Positions 17,855 to 28,183 of a stretch of DNA of 64,000 nt are shown here, piece by piece. The translations under genes and the position numbers were made by a program. The DNA is from Pseudomonas taiwanensis (GTDB lineage Bacteria; Pseudomonadota; Gammaproteobacteria; Pseudomonadales; Pseudomonadaceae). The notes beneath the pieces were generated by a model. The model was not told the origin of the DNA and made no database searches. It was given only the letters and a program-made list of their open reading frames with translations. The stretch covers positions 62,001 through 126,000 of the forward strand of contig NZ_QJRF01000074.1 of the NCBI RefSeq assembly GCF_013393345.1, given 5' to 3'. The number at the start of each line of letters is the position of its first letter. Within the stretch, counting starts at the first letter, position 1.

Positions 17855-18892
17855 GTGATACGCAAATTCCTGCTGATGCTGGAAGCAGGCCTGCTCCTTG
17901 CCGGTCTGCTGATTGCCTTTGCCGGCTGGCAGCAGCGCGTCACCCTTGAGCAACCCCTCAACATCTCCGCCGAGCGGATGCTGGATGTGCCGGCTGGCGC
18001 TACGCCCGGTGGCCTGCTCAATCGCCTGGAGACGGAAGGGGTTCTGAACAACGCGTTCTGGCTGCGCCAGTACTGGCGCTTCAACCTGGCCGGCGAGTCC
18101 CTGCACAGCGGTGAGTATCGCTTGACGCCAGGCATGCGCGCCGCCGATCTGCTGGGACTGTGGCGGCGTGGCGAAGTGGTGCAGTACAGCGTGACCTTGG
18201 TGGAGGGTTGGAACTTCCGCCAGGTTCGCGCCGCCCTGGCCAAGCAGGCCAAGCTGGAGCAGACGCTGACCGATGTCAGCGATGCTGAGCTGATGGCTCG
18301 CCTGGGGCGCCCGGGCGAATACCCCGAAGGTCGCTTCTTCCCGGATACCTATCGCTTTGTGCGCGGCATGCGCGACATCGACCTGCTGAAGCAGGCGCGG
18401 GATCGTCTCGACCAGGTGCTGGCCGAGGAGTGGGGCAAGCGTTCCGAGAAATTGCCCTATAACGACCCCTATCAGGCGCTGATCATGGCGTCCCTGGTCG
18501 AGAAAGAGACCGGAGTGCCCAACGAGCGCGGGCAGATTGCCGGCGTGTTCGTGCGCCGACTCAATAGCGGCATGCTGCTGCAGACTGACCCGACCGTCAT
18601 CTACGGCCTGGGCGAGCGCTACAACGGCAACCTGACCCGCGATCACCTGCGTGAGGCGACCCCCTACAACACGTACGTGATCAGTGGCCTGCCGCCAACC
18701 CCCATTGCCCTCGCTGGGCGTGAAGCCATCCATGCCGCGCTGCATCCCGTGGCAGGGAAAAGCCTCTATTTCGTCGCCCGTGGCGATGGCAGCCATGTAT
18801 TCTCCGAGACTTTGGGCGAGCACAATCAGGCCGTGCGTGACTTCCAGATGAAGCGCCGCAGCGACTACCGCTCCAGTCCCACCCCGCAATGA
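17855..18892 (+). CDS. mltG: Endolytic peptidoglycan transglycosylase MltG
   Basis: A 345-residue YceG/MltG protein that cuts nascent glycan strands and so ends their growth. It has an N-terminal membrane helix (about residues 4-25), a LysM-like subdomain, and the catalytic Glu in SLVEKETG. The conserved LQTDPTVIYGLG and TPYNTYVISGLPPTPI segments follow. The start is GTG 17855, three bases after the pabC stop, and gives an N-terminus with a short basic stretch before the helix. Confidence 0.94.
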   Translation: MIRKFLLMLEAGLLLAGLLIAFAGWQQRVTLEQPLNISAERMLDVPAGATPGGLLNRLETEGVLNNAFWLRQYWRFNLAGESLHSGEYRLTPGMRAADLLGLWRRGEVVQYSVTLVEGWNFRQVRAALAKQAKLEQTLTDVSDAELMARLGRPGEYPEGRFFPDTYRFVRGMRDIDLLKQARDRLDQVLAEEWGKRSEKLPYNDPYQALIMASLVEKETGVPNERGQIAGVFVRRLNSGMLLQTDPTVIYGLGERYNGNLTRDHLREATPYNTYVISGLPPTPIALAGREAIHAALHPVAGKSLYFVARGDGSHVFSETLGEHNQAVRDFQMKRRSDYRSSPTPQ

Positions 18893-18896
18893 ATAA

Positions 18897-20517
<1,621 letters not shown>

Positions 20518-20552
20518 AATCGGTGGCTGAACCAGCTTGCCAGGAAAACCGT

Positions 20553-20909
20553 ATGAGCCTGCCGCCGAACCTGGGCCCGCGTAACGGGATTCTGTCCTTG
20601 ACCATCAAGGACAAGTCCGTGCTGTACGCCGCCTACATGCCGTTCATCAAGAACGGTGGCCTGTTCATTCCGACCAACAAGACCTACAAGCTCGGCGACG
20701 AAGTATTCATGCTGCTCAACCTGATGGATGAGCAGGAGAAGATTCCGGTCGCCGGCAAGGTGGTCTGGATCACCCCCAAGGGCGCCCAGGGCAACCGCGC
20801 AGCGGGCATCGGCGTCCAGTTCAATGATGGCGACAGTGGCGCGCGCAACAAGATCGAGACCTATCTCGCCGGCGCCCTCAAGTCCGACCGTCCCACCCAT
20901 ACGATGTAA
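20553..20909 (+). CDS. pilZ: Type IV pilus assembly protein PilZ
   Basis: A 118-residue PilZ-domain protein essential for type IV pilus formation. It is the founding PilZ form, which lacks the RxxxR and D/NxSxxG residues needed to bind cyclic di-GMP; I see neither motif here. The sequence from MSLPPNLGPRNGILSLTIKD to the end ALKSDRPTHTM is very close to the P. aeruginosa protein as I remember it. Start at ATG 20553 with AGGA upstream. Confidence 0.97.
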   Translation: MSLPPNLGPRNGILSLTIKDKSVLYAAYMPFIKNGGLFIPTNKTYKLGDEVFMLLNLMDEQEKIPVAGKVVWITPKGAQGNRAAGIGVQFNDGDSGARNKIETYLAGALKSDRPTHTM

Positions 20910-20975
20910 CCGGCCGCCGGGCCCGGGCTGAAAGCGACAGGCTTGAAGCTTGGCGCCTGCGCCTGGAGCCTGACC

Positions 20976-21758
20976 ATGCTGATCGACTCCCATTGCCATC
21001 TGGACCGCCTTGATCTGGGCGCCCATGGTGGTTCCCTGGACGCCGCCCTCGACGCCGCTCGTGCCCGTGGCGTCAGCCAGTTCCTCTGCATTGGCGTAAG
21101 TGCCGACAATGCTGCTGCCGTGAAGTCGGTGGCCGAGCGCTACGATGACGTGCATTGCTCGGTCGGTGTTCACCCCCTTGACCTGCAGCCGGGCGAATCC
21201 CTGGCGCTGGAATGGTTGCTGGGCGAGCTGGAGCATCCGCGGGTCGTGGCAATCGGTGAGACAGGTCTGGACTACCACTACGAACCCGAGGCAGCTGAGC
21301 TCCAGCAGCAAGCCTTCCGGCTGCATCTGGAGGCGGCGAAGGTCACCGGCAAGCCTGTCATCGTGCATACCCGCGAAGCCCGTGCCGATACCCTTGCTCT
21401 TCTGCGTGAGGCAGCACTGCCGCAGGCCGGCGTGCTGCATTGCTTTACCGAAGACTGGGAAATGGCGCGCGCAGCGCTGGATCTCGGTTTCTATATCTCC
21501 CTGTCCGGAATCGTCAGCTTCCGCAATGCCAGCGCGCTGCGCGACGTCGCGCGCCAGGTCCCGGCGGATCGCTTGCTGGTGGAAACCGATTCACCGTATC
21601 TCGCGCCCGTGCCTTATCGCGGCAAGCCCAACCTGCCGCAGTACGTACGTGAGGTGGCGGAGTTCCTGGCTGACTTGCGTGGGGTTCCCTTCGAAGCTTT
21701 CGCAGAGCAGACCAGCGAGAACTATCTGCGCCTGTTCCCCCTCGCGCGGCGCGGCTGA
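20976..21758 (+). CDS. TatD-family metal-dependent hydrolase (YcfH type)
   Basis: A 260-residue amidohydrolase-fold enzyme of the TatD DNase group. The metal-binding motif DSHCHLD is at the N-terminus, GETGLDYHY holds the bridging Glu, HTREA and LHCFTED carry further His ligands, and ETDSPYLAP holds the Asp. Relatives are 3'-5' exonucleases or D-aminoacyl-tRNA deacylase-like. The start is ATG 20976 with GGAG 8 nt upstream; an earlier ATG has no ribosome-binding site. It is the last gene of the pilZ block. Confidence 0.93.
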   Translation: MLIDSHCHLDRLDLGAHGGSLDAALDAARARGVSQFLCIGVSADNAAAVKSVAERYDDVHCSVGVHPLDLQPGESLALEWLLGELEHPRVVAIGETGLDYHYEPEAAELQQQAFRLHLEAAKVTGKPVIVHTREARADTLALLREAALPQAGVLHCFTEDWEMARAALDLGFYISLSGIVSFRNASALRDVARQVPADRLLVETDSPYLAPVPYRGKPNLPQYVREVAEFLADLRGVPFEAFAEQTSENYLRLFPLARRG

Positions 21759-21792
21759 AGCGGCTGCGGAAACCACTCGAAAAAACGCGCAC

Positions 21793-21913
21793 AAAAAAAA
21801 CCCGGGTTCTGGGGGATGAATCCGGGTCAAGACCATTAGGAGTAAAACAAAGGAACGCGATCCACGGTTCCTCGACTGGCTGGGCACTTGGGGGGAGATG
21901 CCGCGCGCCAGTA
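21793..21913 (-). ncRNA. rgsA: RgsA (P16)-type small regulatory RNA
   Basis: A minus-strand unit of about 120 nt ending in the hairpin ACCCGG...CCGGGT and eight T residues (21800-21793), a clear rho-independent terminator. Its middle holds a second hairpin, GGAAC / GTTCC. A CGATACT -10 element (21926-21920), like that used by sigma-S, lies upstream, giving a start near 21913. In P. aeruginosa the stress-related sRNA RgsA sits at exactly this place, next to the tatD-type gene. Identity rests on position, size and structure; I could not align it. Confidence 0.8.
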
Positions 21914-21919
21914 AGAAGA

Positions 21920-21926
21920 AGTATCG
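21920..21926 (-). promoter_or_regulatory. Sigma-S-like -10 element of the RgsA-type sRNA
   Basis: CGATACT on the minus strand resembles the sigma-S -10 consensus CTATACT and is correctly placed for an sRNA start at about 21913. I see no clear -35 element and no perfect TGTAAG-N6-CTTACA upstream site. Confidence 0.5.
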
Positions 21927-22004
21927 GTCAATATCCCCATGCGTCCAGACAGTGCAGCGGCGTTTCTTAAACCTATTTGGAATACGCCGGCGCCGGCTGA
22001 GTCC

Positions 22005-23138
22005 TCATGCGTCTGCCATCTGGCGTAAGAGCGCGAGCGTCTCGTCTATCACGTGGGATTCCGTATAGAAGTGCGGTGAGAAGCGGATTCCCCCTCCGCG
22101 CTGGGCGCACACCACCTGTTCCGCCCGGAGCCGTTCGAACAGCAGCTGATTGTCCCAGCCATCCAGGCGGAAAGTGAGGATGCCGGCGCGACGCAAGGGA
22201 TTCAGCGGGCTCAACAGTTGGATACCGGGGATCTGCGCCAATCCGTCTTGCAGCCATTGGACGCGTTCGGCGAGCGCCGCAGCAACCTGGTCCATGCCCA
22301 CCTCTTCCAGCAATGACAGGCTCGCTTCCAGCGCCATCGCGCCAAGCATGTTGGGGCTGCCGCACTCGAAGCGTCGCGCTGTACGGGACGGCTCCCAGTC
22401 GACGCGCTCGTAGTCACCGGGGTGCTCGAGCATGTGCCAGCCGTATTCATGGAGCTTCAGTTGTTCTCGCAGATCACTGCGGCAATAGAAAACCCCCAGT
22501 CCTTCCGGTCCAAGCATCCATTTATGCCCATCGGCCATGGCGAAGGCGCAATCAATGGCCTGAACATCGAAGGGCAGGGCGCCCAGCTGCTGAATGGCGT
22601 CGACACAGAAGAGCACGCCGAGCCGACGGCATTCGTGGCCGAGCCGGTGCAGATCCAGGCGCAATCCGCTGGCGTATTGCACGGCGCTTATCGAAAGCAG
22701 TCGGGTGCGAGGGCCGCACGCGGCGAGCAGCGTACCTTCCGGATCGGCTCCGTCCAGCGACACCTGGACCGTTTCCACGCCGAAGCGCTTCAGGGCTTCC
22801 CAGACGACGCGGTTGGACGGGAATTCCTGATCGCTGATGATCACCTGATCACCCGCCGTCCAGTCCAGACCAAAGGCAACGAACGAAAGGGCTTCCGATG
22901 TATTCTTGACCAGTGCAATATCAGCCGTGGTCGGACTGTTCAGTAGTCTGGCCAGGCGTTCGCGGAGGCGACGTTCCACGGTGAGCCAGTCTGGATAATC
23001 CCTTGCACCGAGGCGCCAGTTCTCTTCGGCGAAGCTCTGGACCGCACGAGTCGCGCGTTTGGGCCAGGGCGCAACCGCGGCATGGTTGAGATAGCGGAGC
23101 CCATCGGCGTGGGCGAACTCATCTTGCAATATGCTCAT
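22005..23138 (-). CDS. Class-V aminotransferase-fold PLP enzyme
   Basis: A 377-residue PLP enzyme of the cysteine desulfurase/isopenicillin N epimerase-like group. The PLP lysine is in ADGHKWMLGPEG (about 220-231), the cofactor Asp is in CVDAIQQLG, and the N-terminal YLNHAAVAPWP is typical. The real substrate is unknown; the C-terminal region has no obvious catalytic Cys loop, which argues against a true cysteine desulfurase. Start at ATG 23138. It has no strong ribosome-binding site. It is divergent from the TetR gene with 74 bp between them. Confidence 0.85.
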   Translation of the reverse strand: MSILQDEFAHADGLRYLNHAAVAPWPKRATRAVQSFAEENWRLGARDYPDWLTVERRLRERLARLLNSPTTADIALVKNTSEALSFVAFGLDWTAGDQVIISDQEFPSNRVVWEALKRFGVETVQVSLDGADPEGTLLAACGPRTRLLSISAVQYASGLRLDLHRLGHECRRLGVLFCVDAIQQLGALPFDVQAIDCAFAMADGHKWMLGPEGLGVFYCRSDLREQLKLHEYGWHMLEHPGDYERVDWEPSRTARRFECGSPNMLGAMALEASLSLLEEVGMDQVAAALAERVQWLQDGLAQIPGIQLLSPLNPLRRAGILTFRLDGWDNQLLFERLRAEQVVCAQRGGGIRFSPHFYTESHVIDETLALLRQMADA

Positions 23139-23212
23139 AGTCGGATGATCCGTGCATTTTTACGCCAGATAGGCATAATACGCGGCTTGATTTTTGACCC
23201 CACAGTCCCTTT

Positions 23213-23851
23213 ATGCAGAAAGAACCCCGTAAAGTCCGTGAGTTCCGCCGCCGCGAGCAGGAAATTCTCGACACCGCCCTCAAGCTCTTTCTAGAAGAGG
23301 GCGAAGACAGCGTTACCGTCGAGATGATCGCTGACGCAGTGGGTATCGGCAAAGGCACCATCTACAAGCACTTCAAGTCCAAGGCGGAGATCTATCTGCG
23401 CCTGATGCTCGACTACGAGCGCGACCTGAATGCGTTGTTCCATTCCGCAGATGTAGACCGCGACAAGGAAGCGTTGTCGCGCGCCTACTTCGAGTTCCGC
23501 ATGCGCGACCCGCAGCGCTATCGCCTGTTCGACCGCCTTGAAGAAAAGGTGGTGAAGAACAGCCAGGTGCCGGAGATGGTCGAGCAACTGCACAAGATCC
23601 GCGCGTCCAACTTCGAGCGCCTGACCCTGCTGATCAAGGGACGCATCGCCGAAGGCAAGCTGGAAGACGTTCCGCCGTACTTCCACTACTGCGCCGCATG
23701 GGCACTGGTGCATGGCGCTGTCGCGCTCTACCACTCGCCATTCTGGAGCAATGTCCTGGAAGATCAGGAAGGCTTCTTCCAGTTCCTCATGGACATCGGC
23801 GTCCGCATGGGCAACAAGCGCAAGCGCGAAAGCGAGTTGCCCGCGGGCTGA
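23213..23851 (+). CDS. TetR-family transcriptional regulator
   Basis: A 212-residue regulator. The N-terminal helix-turn-helix covers residues about 15-60, with VEMIADAVGIGKGTIYKHF as the recognition part. The C-terminal half is an all-helical ligand-binding domain of unknown specificity. It is preceded by the divergent aminotransferase gene and followed by the MoaA-like gene. The short 74-bp divergent spacer would hold both promoters and probably its operator. Confidence 0.9.
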   Translation: MQKEPRKVREFRRREQEILDTALKLFLEEGEDSVTVEMIADAVGIGKGTIYKHFKSKAEIYLRLMLDYERDLNALFHSADVDRDKEALSRAYFEFRMRDPQRYRLFDRLEEKVVKNSQVPEMVEQLHKIRASNFERLTLLIKGRIAEGKLEDVPPYFHYCAAWALVHGAVALYHSPFWSNVLEDQEGFFQFLMDIGVRMGNKRKRESELPAG

Positions 23852-23940
23852 CGCATTCAGAGCGCCTATAACGCGGTCCCGGATATGTGCCGTGTCGACC
23901 GCAGGGATATACTCCGGTGTACCACATGCCGGAGCGTCCC

Positions 23941-24909
23941 ATGATCGTCGACCGCCAAGGCAGGCGTTTCCGCAACCTGCGTATCAGCCTGACCGCCGCC
24001 TGCAACTACGCCTGTACCTATTGCGTGCCGGACGGCAAGAGGCTGGTGGCGGCCCAGGATGAACTCTCGGCCGAGGCCATGGTGCGCGGCGTGGCCTACC
24101 TCATCGAGGCGGCCGGCATCGAACGCCTGCGGATTACTGGCGGCGAGCCGCTGGTCAGCCCCAAGCTCGATCCGTTCCTCCGCGCAGTCAGCAAGCTTGG
24201 TCTCGAGGACATCAGCCTGACCAGCAATGGCCAGTTGTTGTCGCGCAAGCTCCCCCTGCTGCTGGATTGCGGCATACGCCGGCTGAACATCTCCCTCGAT
24301 ACCCTGGATGCTGACGAGTTCCGTGGCATCGCCCGTGGCGGCGATCTGGCCACCGTGCTCCAAGGGCTGGAAGAAGCGAAAGCTGCCGGCCTGAAGATCA
24401 AGGTCAATATGGTCCCCCTGCGTGGCAAGAACCTCGACCAGGTATTGCCGCTGCTGGACTATTGCCTGGAGCGGGGCTTCGAGCTGCGTTTCATCGAATT
24501 GATGCGCATGGGACACCTCGCTCGCGACCCCAACGGTTTCCATCAGCAGTTCGTAGGGCTGGAGGAGTTGCTGGCATTGATCCGAACGTCCCACGAGTTC
24601 GTTCAGGCTAGCGCGCCGCTGGATGCCACTGCCCTGCGTTATCGGGTGCCGGGTGAAGGCCATTTCGGCGTGATCGCCAACGAGAGCGTACCTTTCTGCC
24701 GGACGTGCTCCCGCTTGCGCCTGTCCTCCACCGGCTGGCTGCACGGTTGCCTGTCATCGAGCAATCGTCACTACGTCGGCGACCTGCTGGAAAAACCACG
24801 GCATGAGGCTCTGCCTGCCTTGCAGCGGTTGCTGGTCAAGGCGCTGGCCGACAAGCAGGACGTGGCGTTCTCCGGTGGTGTCACCGTGATGAAGATCATT
24901 GGCGGTTGA
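23941..24909 (+). CDS. moaA: MoaA-like radical SAM enzyme (GTP 3',8-cyclase family)
   Basis: A 322-residue radical SAM protein. The N-terminal cluster motif is CNYACTYC, followed by RITGGEPL for SAM binding. The C-terminal second cluster is CRTCSRLRLS with a third Cys in GWLHGCLSS, and the protein ends in Gly-Gly. All are hallmarks of MoaA, which starts molybdopterin synthesis. Start at ATG 23941 with GGAG 6 nt upstream. No other moa gene is nearby, so it may be a second copy; hence the symbol is a family assignment. Confidence 0.82.
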   Translation: MIVDRQGRRFRNLRISLTAACNYACTYCVPDGKRLVAAQDELSAEAMVRGVAYLIEAAGIERLRITGGEPLVSPKLDPFLRAVSKLGLEDISLTSNGQLLSRKLPLLLDCGIRRLNISLDTLDADEFRGIARGGDLATVLQGLEEAKAAGLKIKVNMVPLRGKNLDQVLPLLDYCLERGFELRFIELMRMGHLARDPNGFHQQFVGLEELLALIRTSHEFVQASAPLDATALRYRVPGEGHFGVIANESVPFCRTCSRLRLSSTGWLHGCLSSSNRHYVGDLLEKPRHEALPALQRLLVKALADKQDVAFSGGVTVMKIIGG

Positions 24910-24975
24910 TGGCGCGGAAGCTGCATTGGTTCTCCATCTGCCGGTTTTTCGTCGCCGGCACCTGGAGGACACACG

Positions 24976-25578
24976 ATGCGTAGGATGATTCTGTTGCTGG
25001 CAGTTCTCGGCCTGGCGGGCTGCATGAAGGTCAGTGACATGGCGGAAGGCACACGCGAGCAATTGAGCGATGCCGGATTCCTGGACCACAGCGAGACCCG
25101 TCGCGCCAGCCCCTGGCGCTTGCAGGCGGACTCCTTCATCTACATCGCGCAGGGCTACTTCGTGCCCCCGGGTTCCGCCTATCCGCGCCCCAACGTGGTC
25201 GCTGAAGAGGCGTTCAGGGGTTTCGTCGAGTACTTCCCCATGGTGCGTCGCGCCAAGGGCCCTGCCGGTCTGGAAGAGGCCATGGGACAGGCTCGCGCAT
25301 TCGGGGCGCATTATCTGCTGTACGCGCGATTCGCCAGTGCTGACGACCGCATCGGAACCGTCGAGGAGTGGGAAGACGAGGAATCGCTGGATCGGCTCGG
25401 GCGCGATCGTGGGGTAATCCAGTTGATGCTGATCGAGACCAATACCCGTTATCTCGTGGACACCGCCCGAATTCGCAATCGTGGCGGTTTTCTGACGTTT
25501 TACGATGAGAAACCTGAAGACCTGATCGGCGCGCCGCTGGAAGAGTATGCTCGCAGCCTGATCGGGTTGAGTCGTTGA
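24976..25578 (+). CDS. DUF4823-type lipoprotein
   Basis: A 200-residue predicted lipoprotein. The signal peptide ends in the lipobox LAGC at about residues 13-16. The mature part (about 60-190) fits the DUF4823 family of unknown function, common in Pseudomonas. Start at ATG 24976 with TGGAGG upstream. It is followed after 10 nt by the DUF1285 gene, suggesting one transcript. Confidence 0.82.
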   Translation: MRRMILLLAVLGLAGCMKVSDMAEGTREQLSDAGFLDHSETRRASPWRLQADSFIYIAQGYFVPPGSAYPRPNVVAEEAFRGFVEYFPMVRRAKGPAGLEEAMGQARAFGAHYLLYARFASADDRIGTVEEWEDEESLDRLGRDRGVIQLMLIETNTRYLVDTARIRNRGGFLTFYDEKPEDLIGAPLEEYARSLIGLSR

Positions 25579-25588
25579 GGAGATTGAA

Positions 25589-26158
25589 ATGAGCGATCCC
25601 GGCAAAGCCGGTGACTTGCTGGCGCAGATACCCAAGGGCGACAAGCCGGGTGGCGCGCCCGTTCATCTGTGGAACCCGCCGTTCTGCGGTGATCTCGACA
25701 TGCGCGTCGCTCGCGATGGCACCTGGTTCTACCTGGGCACGCCAATCGGACGCAAGCCGATGGTCAAGCTGTTCTCCAGCGTGATCCGCAAGGATGGCGA
25801 GGACTATTTCCTGGTCACGCCGGTAGAGAAGGTGGGCATCAAGGTCGATGACGCACCCTTCGTTGCGGTCGAGTTGCGGGTGGAGGGGGCAGGGCGGGAG
25901 CAGCAGCTGCGTTTCATCACCAATGTCGAGGATGAGGTGGTCGCCGGTGCAGTTCATCCGCTGCGTGTGGAGCTGGACCCGCAAACCCAGGAACCGTCGC
26001 CCTACGTCCTGGTGCGGACCAACCTGGAAGCGCTGATCCATCGCAACGTCTTCTACCAGTTGGTGGAACTGGCGGAGCCGCGCCAGATCGATGGCATTAC
26101 CTGGCTGGGTGTGTGGAGTAGCGGCGAGTTCTTCCCCATCGGACCACTGCCGGAGTAG
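25589..26158 (+). CDS. DUF1285 protein
   Basis: A 189-residue soluble protein of the DUF1285 family. The segment HLWNPPFCGDLDMRVARDG (about 26-44) and GTWFYLGTPIGR are characteristic. The family is often found near acyl-CoA metabolism and may have a split barrel fold, but its role is unknown. Start at ATG 25589 with GGAGATTGAA upstream. A terminator follows, shared with convergent etfD. Confidence 0.85.
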   Translation: MSDPGKAGDLLAQIPKGDKPGGAPVHLWNPPFCGDLDMRVARDGTWFYLGTPIGRKPMVKLFSSVIRKDGEDYFLVTPVEKVGIKVDDAPFVAVELRVEGAGREQQLRFITNVEDEVVAGAVHPLRVELDPQTQEPSPYVLVRTNLEALIHRNVFYQLVELAEPRQIDGITWLGVWSSGEFFPIGPLPE

Positions 26159-26174
26159 CCGGAAGGTGGATATG

Positions 26175-26200
26175 AAAAAGGCTCCCGAGGGAGCCTTTTT
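26175..26200. terminator. Bidirectional terminator between the DUF1285 gene and etfD
   Basis: AAAAAGGCTCCC and GGGAGCCTTTTT form a perfect stem, A-rich on one side and T-rich on the other, and so work for both strands. Confidence 0.93.
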
Positions 26201-26209
26201 CATGCCTGC

Positions 26210-27865
26210 TTACATGTTGGGGTAGTTCGGGCCGCCGGTACCTTCCGGGGCAACCCAGGTGATGTTCTGGGCCGGGTCCTTGATGTCGCAGGTTTTGCAG
26301 TGGACGCAGTTCTGGGCGTTGATCTGGAAGCGCTTGGCGCCGTCCTCCTGAGTCACCACCTCATATACGCCGGCCGGGCAGTAGCGCTGCGCCGGTTCGT
26401 CGTACAGCGGCAGGTTCTTGGCGATCGGGATGCTCGCGTCGGCCAGCTTCAGGTGGCAGGGTTGTTCCTCTTCATGGTTGGTGTTGGAGAGGAATACCGA
26501 GCTGAGCTTGTCGAAGCTGATCTTGCCGTCCGGCTTCGGATACTCGATGCGCTTGGACTCTGCGGCCGGCTTCAGGCAGGCGTAGTCCGGCTTGTTGTCG
26601 CGCAGGGTGACCGGGATCTTGCCGCCGAACCAGTTCTGGTCGATGTAGTTGAAAGCACCGCCCGCCAGCGCGCCGAACTTGTGGATCGCGGCGCCGAAGT
26701 TACGGCTGCGGAACAGTTCGTCATATAGCCAGCTGGATTTGAAGCTGTCGACGTAGCCGGTGAGCTCGTCACCACCTTCCTTGCCAGCGGCCAGGGCGGC
26801 AGCCACGGCGTCAGCGGCCAGCATGCCGGACTTCATCGCGGTGTGGCTGCCCTTGATCTTGGCGAAGTTCAGGGTGCCCAGGTCGCAACCGATCAGCGCG
26901 CCGCCCGGGAAGACCATCTTCGGCAGCGAGTTCAGGCCGCCCTTGCAGATGGCGCGGGCGCCATAGGCCACGCGCTTGCCGCCTTCCAGGTACTGCTTGA
27001 TCACCGGATGGTGCTTGTAGCGCTGGAACTCGTCGAAGGGCGAGAGGAAGGGGTTGCTGTAGGACAGGTCGATGATCAGGCCCACAACGATCTGGTTGTT
27101 TTCCAGATGGTAGAGGAAGGAACCGCCCGGGTTCTCATCATTCAGCGGCCAGCCAGCGGTGTGGACCACCAGGCCCGGCTGGTGCTTGGCCGGGTCGATG
27201 TCCCAGATTTCCTTGATGCCGATGCCGTAGTGCTGGGCGTCGGCTTCGGAGTCCAGGTTGTACTTCTTGATCAGCTGCTTGCCGATGTGGCCACGGCAGC
27301 CTTCGGCGAACAGGGTGTACTTGGCGCGCAGTTCCATACCGGGGGTGTAGTAACCCTCTTTCGGATGACCTTCGCGGTCCACGCCGAGATCGCCGGTGAT
27401 GATGCCGCGAACGACGCCGTTCTCGTCGATCAGCGCCTCCTGGGCGGCGAAGCCCGGGTAGATCTCCACGCCCAGGCCTTCGGCCTGTTGGGCCAGCCAA
27501 CGGCAGAGATTGCCCAGGGAGATGATATAGTTGCCCTCGTTGTGCATGGTCTTGGGCACGAAGAGGCCGGGAACCTTGATCGCGGAATCGGCATCCTTGA
27601 GCATATAGATGTCGTCGCGGGCTACCGGGGTGTTCAGCGGGGCGCCCAGGTCTTTCCAGTCAGGGAAGAGTTCGTTCAGGGCTCGCGGTTCGAATACGGC
27701 GCCAGAGAGAATGTGGGCGCCGACTTCGGAACCCTTCTCGACCACGCACACGCTGATCTCTTGACCAGCTTCCGCGGCCTTCTGCTTCAGTCGGCACGCG
27801 GCGGACAGGCCAGCGGGGCCGGCGCCGACGATGACGACGTCGAATTCCATGTATTCGCGTTCCAC
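26210..27865 (-). CDS. etfD: Electron-transfer flavoprotein:ubiquinone oxidoreductase
   Basis: A 551-residue membrane-associated flavoprotein that passes electrons from EtfBA to ubiquinone, so linking acyl-CoA dehydrogenases to respiration. The FAD-binding motif VVIVGAGPAG is at the N-terminus. The [4Fe-4S] ligands are in CVHCKTCDIKDP, with an earlier Cys in the YCPAG segment. The start is GTG 27865, with GAGGAG 7 nt upstream; a codon 15 nt earlier lies in the ribosome-binding site. It is divergent from etfBA across a shared control region. Confidence 0.96.
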   Translation of the reverse strand: MEREYMEFDVVIVGAGPAGLSAACRLKQKAAEAGQEISVCVVEKGSEVGAHILSGAVFEPRALNELFPDWKDLGAPLNTPVARDDIYMLKDADSAIKVPGLFVPKTMHNEGNYIISLGNLCRWLAQQAEGLGVEIYPGFAAQEALIDENGVVRGIITGDLGVDREGHPKEGYYTPGMELRAKYTLFAEGCRGHIGKQLIKKYNLDSEADAQHYGIGIKEIWDIDPAKHQPGLVVHTAGWPLNDENPGGSFLYHLENNQIVVGLIIDLSYSNPFLSPFDEFQRYKHHPVIKQYLEGGKRVAYGARAICKGGLNSLPKMVFPGGALIGCDLGTLNFAKIKGSHTAMKSGMLAADAVAAALAAGKEGGDELTGYVDSFKSSWLYDELFRSRNFGAAIHKFGALAGGAFNYIDQNWFGGKIPVTLRDNKPDYACLKPAAESKRIEYPKPDGKISFDKLSSVFLSNTNHEEEQPCHLKLADASIPIAKNLPLYDEPAQRYCPAGVYEVVTQEDGAKRFQINAQNCVHCKTCDIKDPAQNITWVAPEGTGGPNYPNM

Positions 27866-27937
27866 AGTCAATCTCCTCAAGGCTCTTCGATATTTTGTGT
27901 TGGAGGGCTAGGCTCGATCCCTGACCTGAGCCGGCGC

Positions 27938-27966
27938 ATTATATCCAGCCCCCAAGGCTGGTCCAA
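27938..27966 (-). promoter_or_regulatory. Sigma-70 promoter of etfD
   Basis: On the minus strand TTGGAC (27966-27961) and TATAAT (27943-27938) are 17 nt apart, a near-consensus promoter starting near 27931. Confidence 0.85.
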
Positions 27967-27968
27967 TA

Positions 27969-27982
27969 CAAACGTTTGTTTG
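27969..27982. promoter_or_regulatory. PsrA-type operator between etfD and etfBA
   Basis: CAAAC-N4-GTTTG matches the published PsrA consensus (G/C)AAAC-N2-4-GTTT(G/C). It lies 2 bp from the etfD -35 and overlaps the probable etfB -35 region, so one site could repress both sides until a long-chain acyl group releases PsrA. Confidence 0.75.
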
Positions 27983-28006
27983 AATTTTGTGAAGCCCTGA
28001 TAGAAT
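27979..28006 (+). promoter_or_regulatory. Probable promoter of etfBA
   Basis: TTTGAA (27979-27984) and TAGAAT (28001-28006) are 16 nt apart. The -10 is good and the -35 weak. This implies a leader of about 170 nt before etfB. Confidence 0.55.
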
Positions 28007-28183
28007 AAGGCTCTGCGGCTTATGGCAGGGCATTCTGCTGTATTGACCCGAATAGGCGATCCGGTCAAGATACGGGCGGTTTTGCGCTCGCTGTCTGGGC
28101 TGACGTCGGTTCCGGCCGACCTGCATCACTGGCCAGGCTCGTCTTGGCGACATTCTTATTAACCGGAGAGTAACGAGGAATCC

